Source: Nephrocerus scutellatus (lineage: Eukaryota; Arthropoda; Insecta; Diptera; Pipunculidae). From it: a stretch of DNA of 64,000 nucleotides. The DNA lies in the NCBI GenBank assembly GCA_947095585.1, contig OX352765.1, forward strand, positions 26,194,254 to 26,258,253, given 5' to 3'. This document shows positions 34,801 to 45,005 of this stretch, piece by piece. Every line of letters starts with the position of its first letter. Positions within the stretch are counted from its first letter, which is position 1. Under the pieces are notes generated by a model. The model was not told the DNA's origin. It worked only from the letters and a program-made list of their open reading frames with translations, and made no database searches. The position numbers were made by a program, and so were the translations under genes.

Positions 34801-36304
34801 GAAATCATCATTCCATATGGGACCGCCCACTTCGTTAAGTTTACGGGAACGGCGACGTAGGAATTCGGTGTCGCGTAGTGATACAAGTGGATCAAGTGCT
34901 GGCGATCTTGGTGACATAACGCCATGCAATGCTTCGCCACATTTGCCAGGTCTCATCCGATTTGGTGCTCCCATAAGGGACGAAGCCGAAGAGAATTGGC
35001 GCAAACAATTGCAGGCGATGTTGGCGAACCAGCCATCCGCACATACATCCGATTTATTGCTGCAACTAAATCAACTGATCAGGGAGCTAATCTTTAAGTC
35101 GATAAGCATCTCAAAGGAGTCTAAGAAGTTTTTCACAGGTATCGGCGCTCAACTGGGCAATAGGATATCTCTGTTTGCTGATCTGCTTAGCTCGAGAGCT
35201 GATCCGCCACGTGTATGGTGCAATCAAACTCAACCAACAACACCGCGTCTATTTGAGACGTTGCGATTTAATGTCCTGGAAGTGCAGGAGCACCTTGAGA
35301 CGTTCTTCGATCGCAAAGATCAGCTTTTGGAGGTGAGTTACAAAGATATGTTAATTTTTATTCATATCATTGATATTACATTTCTTCTGTAAACTTCCAG
35401 TGCTTGGAATCTGTAAAAACATCGTGTAAACTATCGCTTTTCAATGAAGCAGATCATATGGGCGGTGAAGGGTCCAGCTCAATGGCGTACATGCCATTCG
35501 ATCCGGCAACTGCAGAAGTATTAATGGATTTAGGTCGTGCCCTATATAAGTTGATGTTCCAATTACTGCTGCTCATCGAATCGAATCATAAGATCGCCTC
35601 AAATGTTGTAAACAATTTCCGACGTAACGAGAAGGTCCGACAATTAAATATTTCAAAGAAACATAGAAATACATAAATCCCTTTTGTAGATGCACGACAT
35701 ATCCGATTTGTATGCCCTCGTTCGCGACGCTCTTGTGCGCAGCATAAGCGAAGCGGATCTAGAAACTTTGGACACTTCAACTTCGACTGAGGGCGAACAC
35801 ACACCGACACCATCGCCTGGCCTTCCAATGACAACTGCTGAATTTGAAAGTACCCTGCACGAACTTATGGACAGTCAGAAGTGGTCAGCAGCTATTGCCC
35901 ATGTGCGACAGTATAAGAGAATCACGCAATTGTCGGCATCGAATCAAAATCTGTCGATTTTCTCATACAGTAATCTGGATAGCCGTTTAAAATTCGACGA
36001 GCTGTCAATTATTCTAAGTGCTTATTCACAGCGAATTATCAAGGATAGGAACGGTAAGTGGTTCAAAAAAACGCACTAAATTTTTTTGAAAATATTTGTC
36101 TTCTCCTTCAAAACAGATGCATTTATCGTTTCAAAATCCGATTCCGAACTATTTGAGGTGTATGCAATTCTTTCAGAGAATCTGTATCACGTGTCAAGTG
36201 CATTGACGTCCATGGAAATCAACATGAGAAGCTACACAGGCATTTCAGCGGCGGTGGCATCCCATCGTGGTATCGAAGCCAGCGATATTATTACTAATCT
36301 CTAG
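20028..36304 (+). CDS. fry: furry (fry), C-terminal 1,862 residues on 20 exons; 5' part not in view
   Basis: Furry is a very large scaffold of HEAT/armadillo-like repeats that binds and activates NDR-family kinases (Tricornered) in cell morphogenesis, bristle and wing-hair shape and dendrite tiling. Exons: 20028-20147, 20224-20357, 20420-20518, 22201-22335, 22449-22617, 22729-22831, 23454-23592, 23663-23808, 23872-24037, 24100-24223, 27559-28038, 28157-28699, 28916-29040, 29099-29314, 29388-29894, 29949-30581, 34367-35332, 35401-35634, 35690-36053, 36117-36304. Joined, the frame stays open and ends TAG. Recognised blocks include [19 protein letters not shown] (exon 2), [20 protein letters not shown] (exon 4) and the MOR2-PAG1-type C-terminal domain in exons 14-15. 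Exon 11 holds a Gln/His-rich tract and exon 17 an acidic Ser-rich region. The exon 18 donor (AAG|GTCCGA) is weak. The identity is from family memory; the N-terminal region must lie upstream, beyond what I could find. Confidence 0.93.
20640..21130 (-). mobile_element. LINE 3'-end remnant in furry intron 3 (RNase H-type)
   Basis: The - strand frame 21027-20776 reads [20 protein letters not shown] and then [15 protein letters not shown], the conserved zinc-knuckle-like tail (TGHC...H...CR.CEE) found after the ribonuclease H domain of R1/I/LOA-type LINEs. It lies antisense to furry inside the 1.7-kb intron 20519-22200 and largely accounts for that intron's size. Confidence 0.7.
21764..21990. repeat. 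Three direct repeats of a TTTGCAAAT-containing motif in furry intron 3
   Basis: TTTGCAAATAGAAC, TTTGCAAATAAAAC and TTTGCAAATAGAAC occur near 21764, 21917 and 21959, each followed by C-rich CAAACC-like sequence. The last two are separated by GTACCCCGGGTAC, a 13-base near-palindrome. A (TC)n tract of about 30 bp (21830-21859) lies between the first and second. Function unknown. Confidence 0.5.
21830..21859. repeat. (TC)n microsatellite
   Basis: About 15 uninterrupted CT units in furry intron 3, giving a spurious Arg-Glu run on the other strand. Confidence 0.95.
24846..24923 (+). mobile_element. SINE-type 3' tail with (ATT)n
   Basis: CCTTGGACCGCAATGGTCTG then TAGCGCCGAAT is the 3' end of the SINE family, followed by about 13 ATT units (24884-24922). 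The sequence before it (TCATGGTCGGGCGGG) is not SINE. So this is either a 5'-truncated SINE or the tail of the partner LINE that shares its 3' end. It lies in furry intron 10. Confidence 0.6.
24957..26290 (-). mobile_element. R1/LOA-type LINE fragment: endonuclease plus start of reverse transcriptase
   Basis: The - strand carries an open 203-codon frame (26126-25515) that is an AP-endonuclease domain: IQELL near its start, [17 protein letters not shown] in the middle and [10 protein letters not shown] near its end. Upstream, about 26226, QINLQHSK is the domain's usual beginning. A second frame (25370-24957) gives [20 protein letters not shown], the reverse transcriptase start, and then loses homology. 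The palm and RNase H domains are absent. Inserted antisense in furry intron 10 (24224-27558). Confidence 0.82.
25013..25105. repeat. Direct repeat, left copy (partner at 26632-26726)
   Basis: CGAGCAC...TGTACCTGTACCAATGGACATATCGAG recurs at 26632-26726 at about 80% identity over some 90 bp, on either side of the LINE endonuclease fragment. It is too diverged for a target duplication. It may be a promoter/5'-UTR repeat of the LINE or a separate element. Confidence 0.6.
26632..26726. repeat. Direct repeat, right copy (partner at 25013-25105)
   Basis: Shares CACGCTCAGT, CGCGAGCAC and TGTACCTGTACCAATGGACA with the left copy. It lies upstream of the endonuclease start in the sense of that - strand LINE, as a 5' UTR would. 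Confidence 0.6.
27615..27835 (+). other. fry: Gln/His-rich low-complexity coding tract in furry exon 11
   Basis: CAG/CAA and CAC/CAT codons make up most of about 70 residues ([16 protein letters not shown] onward). The mixed CAA/CAG use shows this is not a fresh pure-repeat expansion. The tract lies in a linker before the conserved [17 protein letters not shown] block, so length variation should be tolerated. Confidence 0.9.
28793..28875. repeat. (TA)n microsatellite in furry intron 12
   Basis: An 83-bp uninterrupted TA tract ends 40 bp before the acceptor of exon 13 (28916), occupying the zone where the branch point and polypyrimidine tract normally lie. Confidence 0.97.
31159..31188 (+). 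CDS. fry: Candidate furry cassette microexon 1 (30 nt)
   Basis: GTGTTTAG|GATGATTTC...TCCAAG|GTAATA: acceptor, a 30-nt open segment in phase 0 ([10 protein letters not shown]) and a donor. It lies in the 3.8-kb intron 30582-34366, whose flanking exons also meet in phase 0 (PKSPS|VIFSQ), so inclusion adds ten residues without a frame change. No repeat covers it. Whether it is used is unproven. Confidence 0.6.
31946..33290 (+). mobile_element. CR1-like LINE fragment in furry intron 16, interrupted by another LINE
   Basis: Blocks: [22 protein letters not shown] then GSDG near 32030-32105, [10 protein letters not shown] near 32155, [15 protein letters not shown] region near 32240, [26 protein letters not shown] near 32365-32450, FGESKVV at 32455-32475, then the insertion, then resumption at 33043 with [22 protein letters not shown] and [10 protein letters not shown] near 33190-33265. 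Same family as 17440-18605 and 57223-57425. Inactive. Confidence 0.8.
32476..33042 (+). mobile_element. Nested, 5'-truncated LINE with 10-bp target-site duplication
   Basis: AAAGTCGTTT is present at 32466-32475 and again at 33043-33052, on both sides of the insert and splitting the host LINE's ESKVV block. The insert reads [25 protein letters not shown] (reverse transcriptase block B/C) near 32510-32580 and then, after a deletion, a C-terminal tail with GRPRNTW and WSE.K. It ends in an A-rich tail (AAAAAAAATGAATGAATAA). This belongs to a different family from its host. Confidence 0.85.
34117..34164 (+). CDS. fry: Candidate furry cassette microexon 2 (48 nt)
   Basis: CATTCAG|ACGTTTAGC...CAAAGT|GTAAGC: a consensus acceptor, 16 open codons in phase 0 ([16 protein letters not shown]) and a consensus donor, 200 bp before exon 17. 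The Ser/Thr/Arg content fits the Ser-rich linker it would join. It can be combined with or exclude microexon 1 without changing frame. Confidence 0.6.
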
Positions 36305-36545
36305 TATTTCCGCATTAAGGATTAGAATCGCAATTCATATACACATAACGTTAATCGTGATATTTCTTTTTATGCAATTTAAAGCACAACATTCATTAAA
36401 ATGAAAAAAATATCCATTTTAGAATATACACAAGTTTTTAGATACACATTTTAGTATTCATAAAGAATTTAATTTGAAATACGGCGCCGAAATATGACGC
36501 ACTTGAATTATCTAACAATGAAATAATAAAAACATAAAATAACAT
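36305..36545 (+). other. fry: furry 3' UTR and candidate poly(A) signal
   Basis: AT-rich DNA after the TAG. AATAAA occurs at 36525-36530, giving a short 3' UTR of about 240 nt if used. A longer UTR cannot be excluded, but transposon-like sequence starts near 36640. Confidence 0.6.
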
Positions 36546-36639
36546 GACATTACCAGATGATAGGATAAGGATGGATAAATTATCATACAAAAAATTAAGG
36601 TTTTTTTTCATTTATTTATTACTTACGTTGTTAACCTCG

Positions 36640-36820
36640 CCGACGCCCACGCCAAAATAATGTTTAGACCCACCAAAAGATAAAATAACAGGCGTTGTCT
36701 GGCTGCCCCTGACACCCTACTGACCAAACCAAACTGACCGCTCCCCCACTGAAACCACCGCACACCATTGAGCTCTACCCCCACCTACCCACCAAAATTG
36801 TAGCCTTTAATCTCCGGCGC
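36640..36820 (-). mobile_element. Helitron-like fragment just downstream of furry
   Basis: Some 180 bp including ATAACAGGCGTTGTCTGGCT, ACCGCTCCCC and CACACCATTGAGC match the interior of the element at 57426-57845 in the same orientation. Both ends are missing. Confidence 0.65.
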
Positions 36821-36839
36821 TATGTATGCGTGTATATAT

Positions 36840-38216
36840 ATACAGGGTGTATCCGTTAAGGTGGCAAATACTTCACGGGATGATTCCTTGGTTAATTTCA
36901 TGAAAAAAATCGTATGGGATGGGGGGTCTATTTTCAACCTCTGCGGTGTACGTAGCGTTTTAATGTATAGAGACGTACTTTTGACCTTTCATTACTTCAC
37001 ATCCTGTAACTCTTGAATGCTTCTAGCTACCAGGTCACTGTTGGTCATTTTTGAAAGAAAATTAAATTTTTAAGATCAAATAATGTACATTTTTTTAAAT
37101 TAGGTAAAATTACTACATGTAGTTATAAAAGATGCTCAAAATGTCCTCCTTGTAATTGAATGCAGGCTAATATTCGTGTAAGTATGCCTTTGGTTATTTA
37201 AATTATTGGTAATTCTTCCCTTATCTGTTGAGGTGCTGTGTGTATTCGTTGTATAAGTTCTTCTTTTGTACCAATTTCTTTAGCGTATACAAGCGCCTTC
37301 ATCGTTCCCCATACATAAAAATCTAATACTGTTAGATCTGGGGATATTGCAGGCCAATGAAATGGACCATTTCTTCCAATCCAATTATTTGGATAATTTT
37401 CATTTAACCAATTCTTAACATTGTGCAAGAATCTACTTAAAACAGAAACATCATCAAGGAGAAGTGGCAAATCATTTTGTAAAAATTGTAAATAACGTTT
37501 ACTATTTAATGTCGATGGTAATATGAATGATCCAATTAAATTAGAGCCAATTACACCAGCCTATACGTTTACACTGAAGCGGTGCTGAAATGATGTTGAA
37601 AATGATGAATTTTGTGGAATGAAAATTTTCAGCAGCCCACGTGTCTAGATTATGAAAGTTTGTTATGCCATCTCTTGTGAATTGAGATTCATCTGTCCAT
37701 AGAATACGTTTCACAAAACTATCATTGTCAAAATTCCTTTCAATCAACCAATTACAAAACTCAAATCTTTTATGGTGTTCTATTTGTATAAGTTCTTGAA
37801 CGGGTGTAGTATGGTATGGATGAAGAAGCTCCTTGTGCAATACTTGATGAATTCGATAGCAAGAGACTTTCAATTGTAAAGCGAGCCTCCTTATGCTAAT
37901 AGGTGGATTTGCTGTTAAATTACTAACTATTTCTTCATCGACATCCAAATGATTTCTTGAGACTAAATGTGGCTCCACTCGCATATCTGTTTTTGTTACG
38001 ATATCTCGCAGTCTTCTATGAATATTTGTAAATGAATTCTATGAACATGGGTATTTGTAAATACTCCTGCGTCAGGAATGTGACGCGTTGGGATTCTGCG
38101 TTGATATTCATTGCGAGCTCGTGATGCAAAATCGTGATGATCGCAAAATCCGTAAAAAAATGGATATCAACGTACTCCTCACCTGAAAACGCTGCCATCG
38201 TTAAGACAAAAGACAC
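36840..38216 (-). pseudogene. Tc1/mariner-superfamily transposase relic
   Basis: On the - strand: an N-terminus MAAFSGEEYVDIHF (38196 downward), then after a frameshift ARNEYQRRIPTRHIPDAGVF, a 147-codon frame (37984-37541) with SIRRLALQLKVS (helix-turn-helix), RILWTDESQF (first catalytic Asp) and WAAENFHS, and a final frame (37470-37198) with SPDLTVLDFYVWG (third Asp). The second catalytic block is scrambled. ACAGGGTGT at 36842 may be one terminus; I could not match it at the other end. The family resembles common insect transposases with an EEY.D start. Confidence 0.75.
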
Positions 38217-39814
38217 TGCTTACTCAACAAAAGACTGCTTAGGCTTACTTACGACTTTGTGCAAGGATTTGATTTCTTCGATTAAAAAAAATCCACAATT
38301 TAATTTTGCACCGCGGTACATTTTCCTACATAAGGTTTTTTGGTAAATACTTTTGTTATCATTGTCAGAAAACACAAATATTCAAAAATGCAATTCGTTA
38401 TTTTGTTATTTTTGTTCGATTGACGCATTGCTACAAATTCATTGATATTATGTGTATCATTATAAATTTTGGGTAGAAGTACCATTTAGTACTTGTGTGG
38501 ATATGGTAAATGAAACGCTACCAGAATTATTTGTGTTTACTTGCCACTCTTAAAGCAGAAGGGCCCATTCATAAATGTATATATATGCTAAGTTCAAAAA
38601 TGCATAATTTGGCACCACTGCTAAGCAAAGAATTGAAAAATACAGGAGAGCTTTATTTATTGCGCAGTATTTGGCGCAATTGCGTAGCTGTCTGAATGGT
38701 GTTGCATTATTGCATTTACATTCCTTGTGTGTTTGTTTATACTTTGCTTTTATTTTATAATTAGCGCACGCTTCAAGGGATATGCGCCCTTATAATGCCA
38801 AGGCACAGCGTACGCTTGTACATATTTGGATACAAGCAGGAAAGCAGTGTTGTGGGCGAATGAACAAAGTGGTTCTAAAACTGCATTTTATTCCCTATCC
38901 TTTATACTAATTGGATATGTCCCTCACCGATAAGGTGGTAATTATAACAGATACACAAACCACATCGGGAGCTTTTAACAGAGACACAAACCAGAAGGCA
39001 GCAACACTAATAAAATTGAGAAACATTTTAATTGTATGACAATTCATTGATAAGAGATTTTTATGCCCGATGCACATTTCAGCTAAGCTAAGCAAGAAAA
39101 ATAGTTTTCATTAGCTTAGTTTAGCTCGCCTAGCTTATACCGCTGCACACTTTAGCTAATAACAACGCTCACACATACATTCATGTGCAAATAAAATATC
39201 TGTCTATCTATATCTGTCAAAATATGTAACGAATCACAGAACAGGCGGAAAAAATCGTTCAATTATTAAACACAGGATATTGTTTTCCGAGTTGTGATGT
39301 GGACATTATTACCTGTAGATATTTTCGTATACGTTGTATTATCTGAGTTCTAACTGAATTCAATTGTAATGCAATATCTTTCTAATAGATAGAATGGGTC
39401 GTAAAGTATTATTCATACCGCAAGGTGATTAGGGTGTCCCTATCCATAAAAACATTTGAGAACGACTGGGCAGATTTGGCTAACTTTTATTTTATAAATT
39501 CGCCATAGTCCGAAGGTTTATGCGAAAAAAAAATAGAAGAGGCCCGGAAAATAGTAAAATTAGGAAAAAACTGAAAGTGCTGTTTTCGATAGGATAAATG
39601 GATATTTTTTGAGGAAAAAACTCAATTGCATGTTTTCGGTGTAATGAAAACTCTGAAAAAACCCATTCCAGCCTAAATTAAAATCAAATTAAATTTGCGT
39701 TGATTCGCGATCTGTCCAGCAAAAGTCGTTACTTCATTTCTGTTCCAATATATTCTAATTGTTTGAGTTACGTGCGCAAATGTCATTTGACATCCTCTTC
39801 TTTGATTTTGTGGG
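38217..39814. other. AT-rich intergenic DNA
   Basis: Only chance frames. No bounded repeats recognised. Confidence 0.45.
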
Positions 39815-40262
39815 CAAAAGGATCTCCAAAAGACCTCAAAAGACCATCAAAAGGACCCTAAGACCCATAAAAGAATCACAAAAAGACCTCCGAAAGTCCC
39901 TCCAAATCCCCAAAAATCATTAAAGACCCCCAAAAGACCCTCAAAAGACTCCCCGAAATACCACAAAAAGACCCTCAAAACCCCCCAAAATACCTACAAA
40001 AGACGTCCAGAAGACCCTGAAAGGACCTCCAAAAGACTCCAAAAGATACCCCCAAAAGACCCTCAAAAGACTCCCCGAAATACCACAAAAAGACCCTCAA
40101 AAGACCCCCAAAAAACCTACAAAAGACGTCCAGAAGACCCTTAAAGGACCTCCAAAATACTCCCAAAGATACCCCCAAAAGACCCTCAAAATACCCTATT
40201 AAAGCCCCTAAAAAGACCTTAAAAAGACCGTCAAAAGACTCCCTCAGAGGACCCTCAAAAGA
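39815..40262. repeat. A-tract/C-run array with about 11-bp period and 122-bp higher-order repeat
   Basis: Roughly 450 bp built from variants of CAAAAGACCCT, with A4-5 tracts recurring about every 10-11 bp and a strong strand bias (few G or T in runs on the + strand). A longer unit recurs at 122 bp: CTCCCCGAAATACCACAAAA starts at 39949 and again at 40071. The 67-codon frame on the - strand (Phe/Gly/Leu/Trp periodic) is a by-product. No other copy is in the window. Confidence 0.85.
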
Positions 40263-40646
40263 CCATACCGAATTTCATACAAATCGGTGTACTGCGCTGC
40301 CGTGAGAAGGTATCGCATTATTGCAATGAAAAATTTTTGCAACATTGCAAACTTTGCAAAATGTATTTCGTCGTTCTGATGAAATAAAATTAACCGGACG
40401 AGGGTATCGCGTTACCGCGATAAAGCAAATTCAAAGCAAAATTCATAGCATTGTGTTTTGCTTGATTGGCACAAAACCCAACTATGACAAATGTTAACTT
40501 ATATTTTTGGCAAAATTTTTGGTGGTAATTGCTGTATTCCATTATGCAGGGACAAGCAGCACTGCTTGCTCTACGATTGTGGTTGTTTTGTTTTTGTGTT
40601 GCAGCAGAGAGTTCAGAGATAGCAAGAGGAAGTAGAAAAAATATTT

Positions 40647-41116
40647 TTATACAAAACTGTATGGTTCCGCAATTGAAATGTGTTGTACACTCAGTTGTGT
40701 GAGTGTGCTAAACACAGTTTTGCGATAAAACAACGGGTCTGTTTCCAACTGCTCTATAACCCAATCGGCAAAAGAACGATGGGTACGATGGTCTCGTGAC
40801 TTTAATTCCTGTATCAGCTGAATCGATAAATTTGGATATTCGACGTCGACCACACTTTAATTTACCCCAGCAATATTCTCTTCAGTGCGCACGTTCCTTC
40901 GTCGTCTCGGAGAAATGTGGTACGAGATCTATCTACAGCTAGCCTAACGACTAGCTCAGATGGACGATTATGTGCGCCATAAAGAACACGAAGTCGTCTA
41001 CAAGTTGCGCGAATCGACGACCGATTTTTAAAGTAAATTTGGATAATTTGGTAGCGTTGTTCAAGGGTGAATCTATTCACGGCATTTTGCCAGAGAATAT
41101 CGATAATAAATGTCAA
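40647..41116 (-). pseudogene. Deleted DD41D mariner-like transposase
   Basis: The - strand frame 41116-40862 reads RFTLEQRYQIIQIYFKN then LYGAHNRPSE, the N-terminal helix-turn-helix of the rosa-like family (compare 52690-52600). Frame 40853-40647 gives IQLIQELKSRDHRTHRSFADW and DPLFYRKTVFS, ending where the first catalytic Asp should be. The linker and the DDD core are lost. It is a different subfamily from the element at 51526. Confidence 0.75.
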
Positions 41117-42692
41117 CAGTTAGCGCAGTGTGACAGTTTACCCCTAAGTAAGTTCTATCTAAGCAAACAAAAACTCCCTTTCCAATTAAACTGAATAATG
41201 TGCGCAGCGCAGCAGCAGTACTGCAACTCTGTATAACTAAATAACTAAACAAGTTTCACCTTTCGTACCTTCTAGAAGAGTACAAGTTTGACGCAACTGC
41301 TACTACTACATCTGCTGCAGCTGTGTCAAAGCTAACCGTGCATTTAGTCGTGCTCAAAAAGAGTTCACTCGATTTTTCCCAAAAGAAGTCTTCCGATTTT
41401 TGCACCAGATCAAAACGCACGTAGGAAATAAAAATGCTACTGTAACTATAAGCGAACTGCACTGTCGGATGACTTTACTAATCAATCTGGGCTGTGCTGT
41501 TTCGATGATTACGTTGAAAGAAACCTGCTTCCGGATCGTTGAATCAAATATTCACCCAGTCCCACTCATCTCCACCTTATTATGACACAATTTTCTCTAC
41601 ATATAGAATCAATGCTTATCGCTTATCCAATTAATCTAACTGATGGTACGTAACACCGAATGGCCAAATTGCTGTCGTTTATAGTTCTTTGATTGCGCCA
41701 ACGATTCCAATTATACAGCTTAGCAACAAAAAAAAAATTCCTGCAATAGGCCGAAGTTCTTGTTGATAAACGCTTCTGAAAAGAGATCCTGCTGTGCTAT
41801 GCAGCATAATTAAAGTTTCTCCTTTTTAGAATGTGTAATGGGAAAACGAAAGCTACAATTAATTTATTGTTAAGGCTGGTTTTTCGTTAAGCCTGCGTAT
41901 TAAAATGTCGGTTGTAAGTGGTGTTATATTTCGATGGTTAATAAATAGAGATTAACTGCAACAACGCCCTATGAGGATGGAATAAGTCTTGAATTGAATG
42001 AATATGCTAGAAAATTGCTGCGTTTGCAACAGGGCACATATTTTTATCATTACGGAGCGTTTGACGTTTATATAAAGCGAAGTGTTGCCCATTAAATAGA
42101 TCTTAATAAACACTATAAAAAGTCTCCTTTACTTGATTGGAAAATAATTATTATTGAAAATGCTATTCGCATTTGTTGGTGTTGCTAATCATTAACCATG
42201 CCGCAGGGGTATCAGGGTGAATTTCATTTCATAGCGGTGCCAGCATTAATTTTGAATCGTCAGCACAGTTGTGTTTTATTCTGAAAATATGGAAACTTTT
42301 AACATGGGTTGTTAGCGAAAGTTTGTTGTGACGGAAGAGCATGTTTGTGTGTGCCATATTTAAAGGTAATTTAATAGTTGACCATGTGATACAAATCGAA
42401 AAACAAGTCTTTTCTCAAAGTGCATTTGCTATAATTATTCCTGTTGTTTGGAGATTCATGTGTGGAAGATATAGTTAATGCAAGTTCATCATAAGTTCAA
42501 TAAGTTTTGGCCAACGTGACATTGTTTAGTATATTACAAAATATTAAAAGTTCCACAGCTGTACTTCAAATCAAGAACAATTATTCCATTAAAAAAAAAC
42601 TAATTCCTTAGGTATGTTCAAAATCGGACCCGAAAATTTTTTCTTGAGAGTGCAGCAACTGCCTTATCAACGATCCACGTAAATTTGCATAT
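41117..42692. other. Intergenic DNA, nothing recognised
   Basis: No motif-bearing frames. Contains AT-rich stretches only. Confidence 0.4.
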
Positions 42693-44342
42693 TGTTACGG
42701 AATTTAAGCTTACTGATGGATTGTTCGTTATATCGATTTTGCAAATAAAAACACAACACAAGTTCATTTATTCAGAAATTACAACTTTTATTAACAAATA
42801 GCAACAGTTCACAAATTTACACTGGTGATTACTTATTATTCACATATATTCACTCATTAACACTAATAACACTGCTCCATCCGCTTGACGAGTAGTCTGG
42901 GTACAATTCCAAACAATAATTCCTTCACTGCAAATAAATATGGGATAATTATACTATGTTGATGTAGTAGTTTTGAGGAGGTTTCTTTGAAAATTACATA
43001 AAGAACCACCTAGCAAATGTTCTGGTACTTGCAATATTTCTGAAGGCGTAGCTATATATATAATTACTAGACAGCTTGATGTCTTCTTTAAAACTCCTAC
43101 GTAAATTTAACAAGACAGTGGGTAGGACACTCACCCAATTTGTTGTTTCTTGTCACTTAATTGATACTTTGTAGACCTGTGTCAAATGTCGATCATGGAT
43201 TCTTTCTTTCCTTTACTCCGCGGGGGAGTATAGGGCTTCTACAAACTCCCGCCAACGAACTCGATTTAACGCCTGAGGTTTCAAGAGACGCCATTCGGTC
43301 CCCTGGGATCTGGATGGTAATCATTTGTCATATTCTGGTGTTTCCGATGAGTTTCGTCACAGCAATAAACAAAGCTGATTTAAATTGGGAACTTCTGTCG
43401 GTGGTTATGGTTTCGGGTGCACCAAATCTACATACCCAGTTGTTGAAGAATGTGTTGACAATCGTTCCCACCGTAATATCCCTGAGAGGTATTGCTTCTG
43501 GCCGCCTCGTGATGCGGTCGATCATAGTCAATAAATGTACCTGTAATCGTGTACCAATGGCATAATGTGTACATGCTGGAATATGTCGCTCGGTATCGGA
43601 ATATGTTGTGGAACATTCTTGACGTGTATTCTTATCTTGCTACGTTGACATTGAATATTTGAATGCATGACCTGGGCCCACTCGAGTATGTTCTTGCAAA
43701 TGTTTGGAAACACAAAATTCTTGCAGTGCGTCTCTTTGAGCGCCAAGAATTTGTTGACTCCTGGTGGGTTGCTTGCAAAATCACTAACAGCTCTTAAAGC
43801 GTCAACCTCAAGGCCAACCAGTAAGTTGGCGTAGCGTTCGTTGTCATTGTTGACACCGCCCAATTGAAATGCCATTTCTACTTGTGTCAGTCAAACGGGC
43901 GGAATTTTGGGCAGCAATATGCGTTGCATATAAGTTCGATGCACCGCTGAGTTATTTGCTGTTGTGGATGCGTCGTTATTTGTGGGAACTTGTTGAACTT
44001 GTGGACTAACACCAGAAGAACCTGCGAAAATTAAATCAAAAAGGTTTGGCAGTGTTGCAGCAAGTAGTGTCTTAACCGGTTGGTATTTCTTAAGCGATTC
44101 AATAGCATCGTTTGCTTCGCGTAGTTCATCAGCAGATGGTTAAAGTTTATGTTATTTAATTGATTTTCCAAAATTAAGGTAAATCTATTAAGGCTGGTCT
44201 TAGATAAATATAAAAAAGTTTGAGTTTTAGGTTTAATAATATTAGAGATTTTAATAAAAGCTCCAAAGCAGTTTGATCAGACGGAAAATCTAAAATATAA
44301 AATCTAAATGTCTGTCGCCAAACTAAAACTACTTTCGTAACA
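42693..44342 (-). mobile_element. gypsy-like LTR retrotransposon, gag joined to integrase, middle deleted
   Basis: The ends TGTTACG and CGTAACA are flanked by ATAT on both sides (42689-42692, 44343-44346), a 4-bp target duplication typical of Ty3/gypsy elements. On the - strand, a gag-type block (VEMAFQLGGVNNDNERYANL, 43890-43830) is followed directly by integrase-type sequence (CQRSKI.IHVKNVPQHIP near 43650, WPEAIPL-like RRPEAIPL and FGAPETITTDR near 43490-43395). Protease, reverse transcriptase and RNase H are absent. The 42693-43140 segment looks like a 3' LTR with AATAAA-type signals. I could not prove the paired LTR. Defective. Confidence 0.72.
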
Positions 44343-44346
44343 ATAT

Positions 44347-44959
44347 GTATATATAAACTCCACTTGTCAAATCTTAAAAATAAAATGCCGAACTCAGACT
44401 GCGGACTATTAAATTTATAATAAAATAGAATATTTAATTTTATTTGTTTCTTAAAAGTCTACTTAATACTATGCTTTAAATTTTAAAATTACTATGAAAT
44501 TGCTGTTGCACGTGTGAACGGTGCGGTAGTTGAATATCGACTGACTTCTCTTTGCTCATCATGTTGTGGTGCCAACCGCCACAAGTCGCATAGATCGATA
44601 CGACTGGTTCAATGATTGATGTACTATAAAAGTTCTTAAATGGCCAGGTAACAGATTTCGACCCGACAGTAAAGCTAGTTTGGTTGCTGCGATGTCAATT
44701 TAAAAAGCGTCCTTAATGATTTAATTAAAACGTGAACCACTTTCTATCAAAATACGGATGAGACACAAAATGTTGACAGGTACAATTGAATGATTTCTCC
44801 GTGAGGTTTAGTAGTTCGTTTCAATTGTGTATTCAATTTCTTAACGTGAAGCATTAACATAATAAATTAAGATCCTGGTATCAAATTGCCTAAAGTTTTA
44901 GCCTACGTCAACCTTTACACCACGCAAAACACACTTTCTTGGTTCGGCGCCACATATAT
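44347..44959. other. AT-rich DNA between retroelement and minisatellite
   Basis: No coding motif or repeat recognised. Confidence 0.4.
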
Positions 44960-44995
44960 ATGAGAATACCATGTTCGAGTTCCTGTATATCATAT
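44960..44995. repeat. Isolated unit of the 36-bp minisatellite
   Basis: ATGAGAATACCATGTTCGAG followed by TTCCTGTATATCATAT matches the unit of the array at 46743-46940. It lies on the far side of the LINE at 45006-46700, implying the LINE landed inside the array. Confidence 0.7.
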
Positions 44996-45005
44996 ATATC
45001 ATATA

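Noticed and set aside
39975..40178. 67-codon frame on the - strand with a periodic Phe/Gly/Leu/Trp pattern
   Set aside because: It follows directly from the 11-bp DNA repeat (33 bp is 11 codons) and has no coding support.
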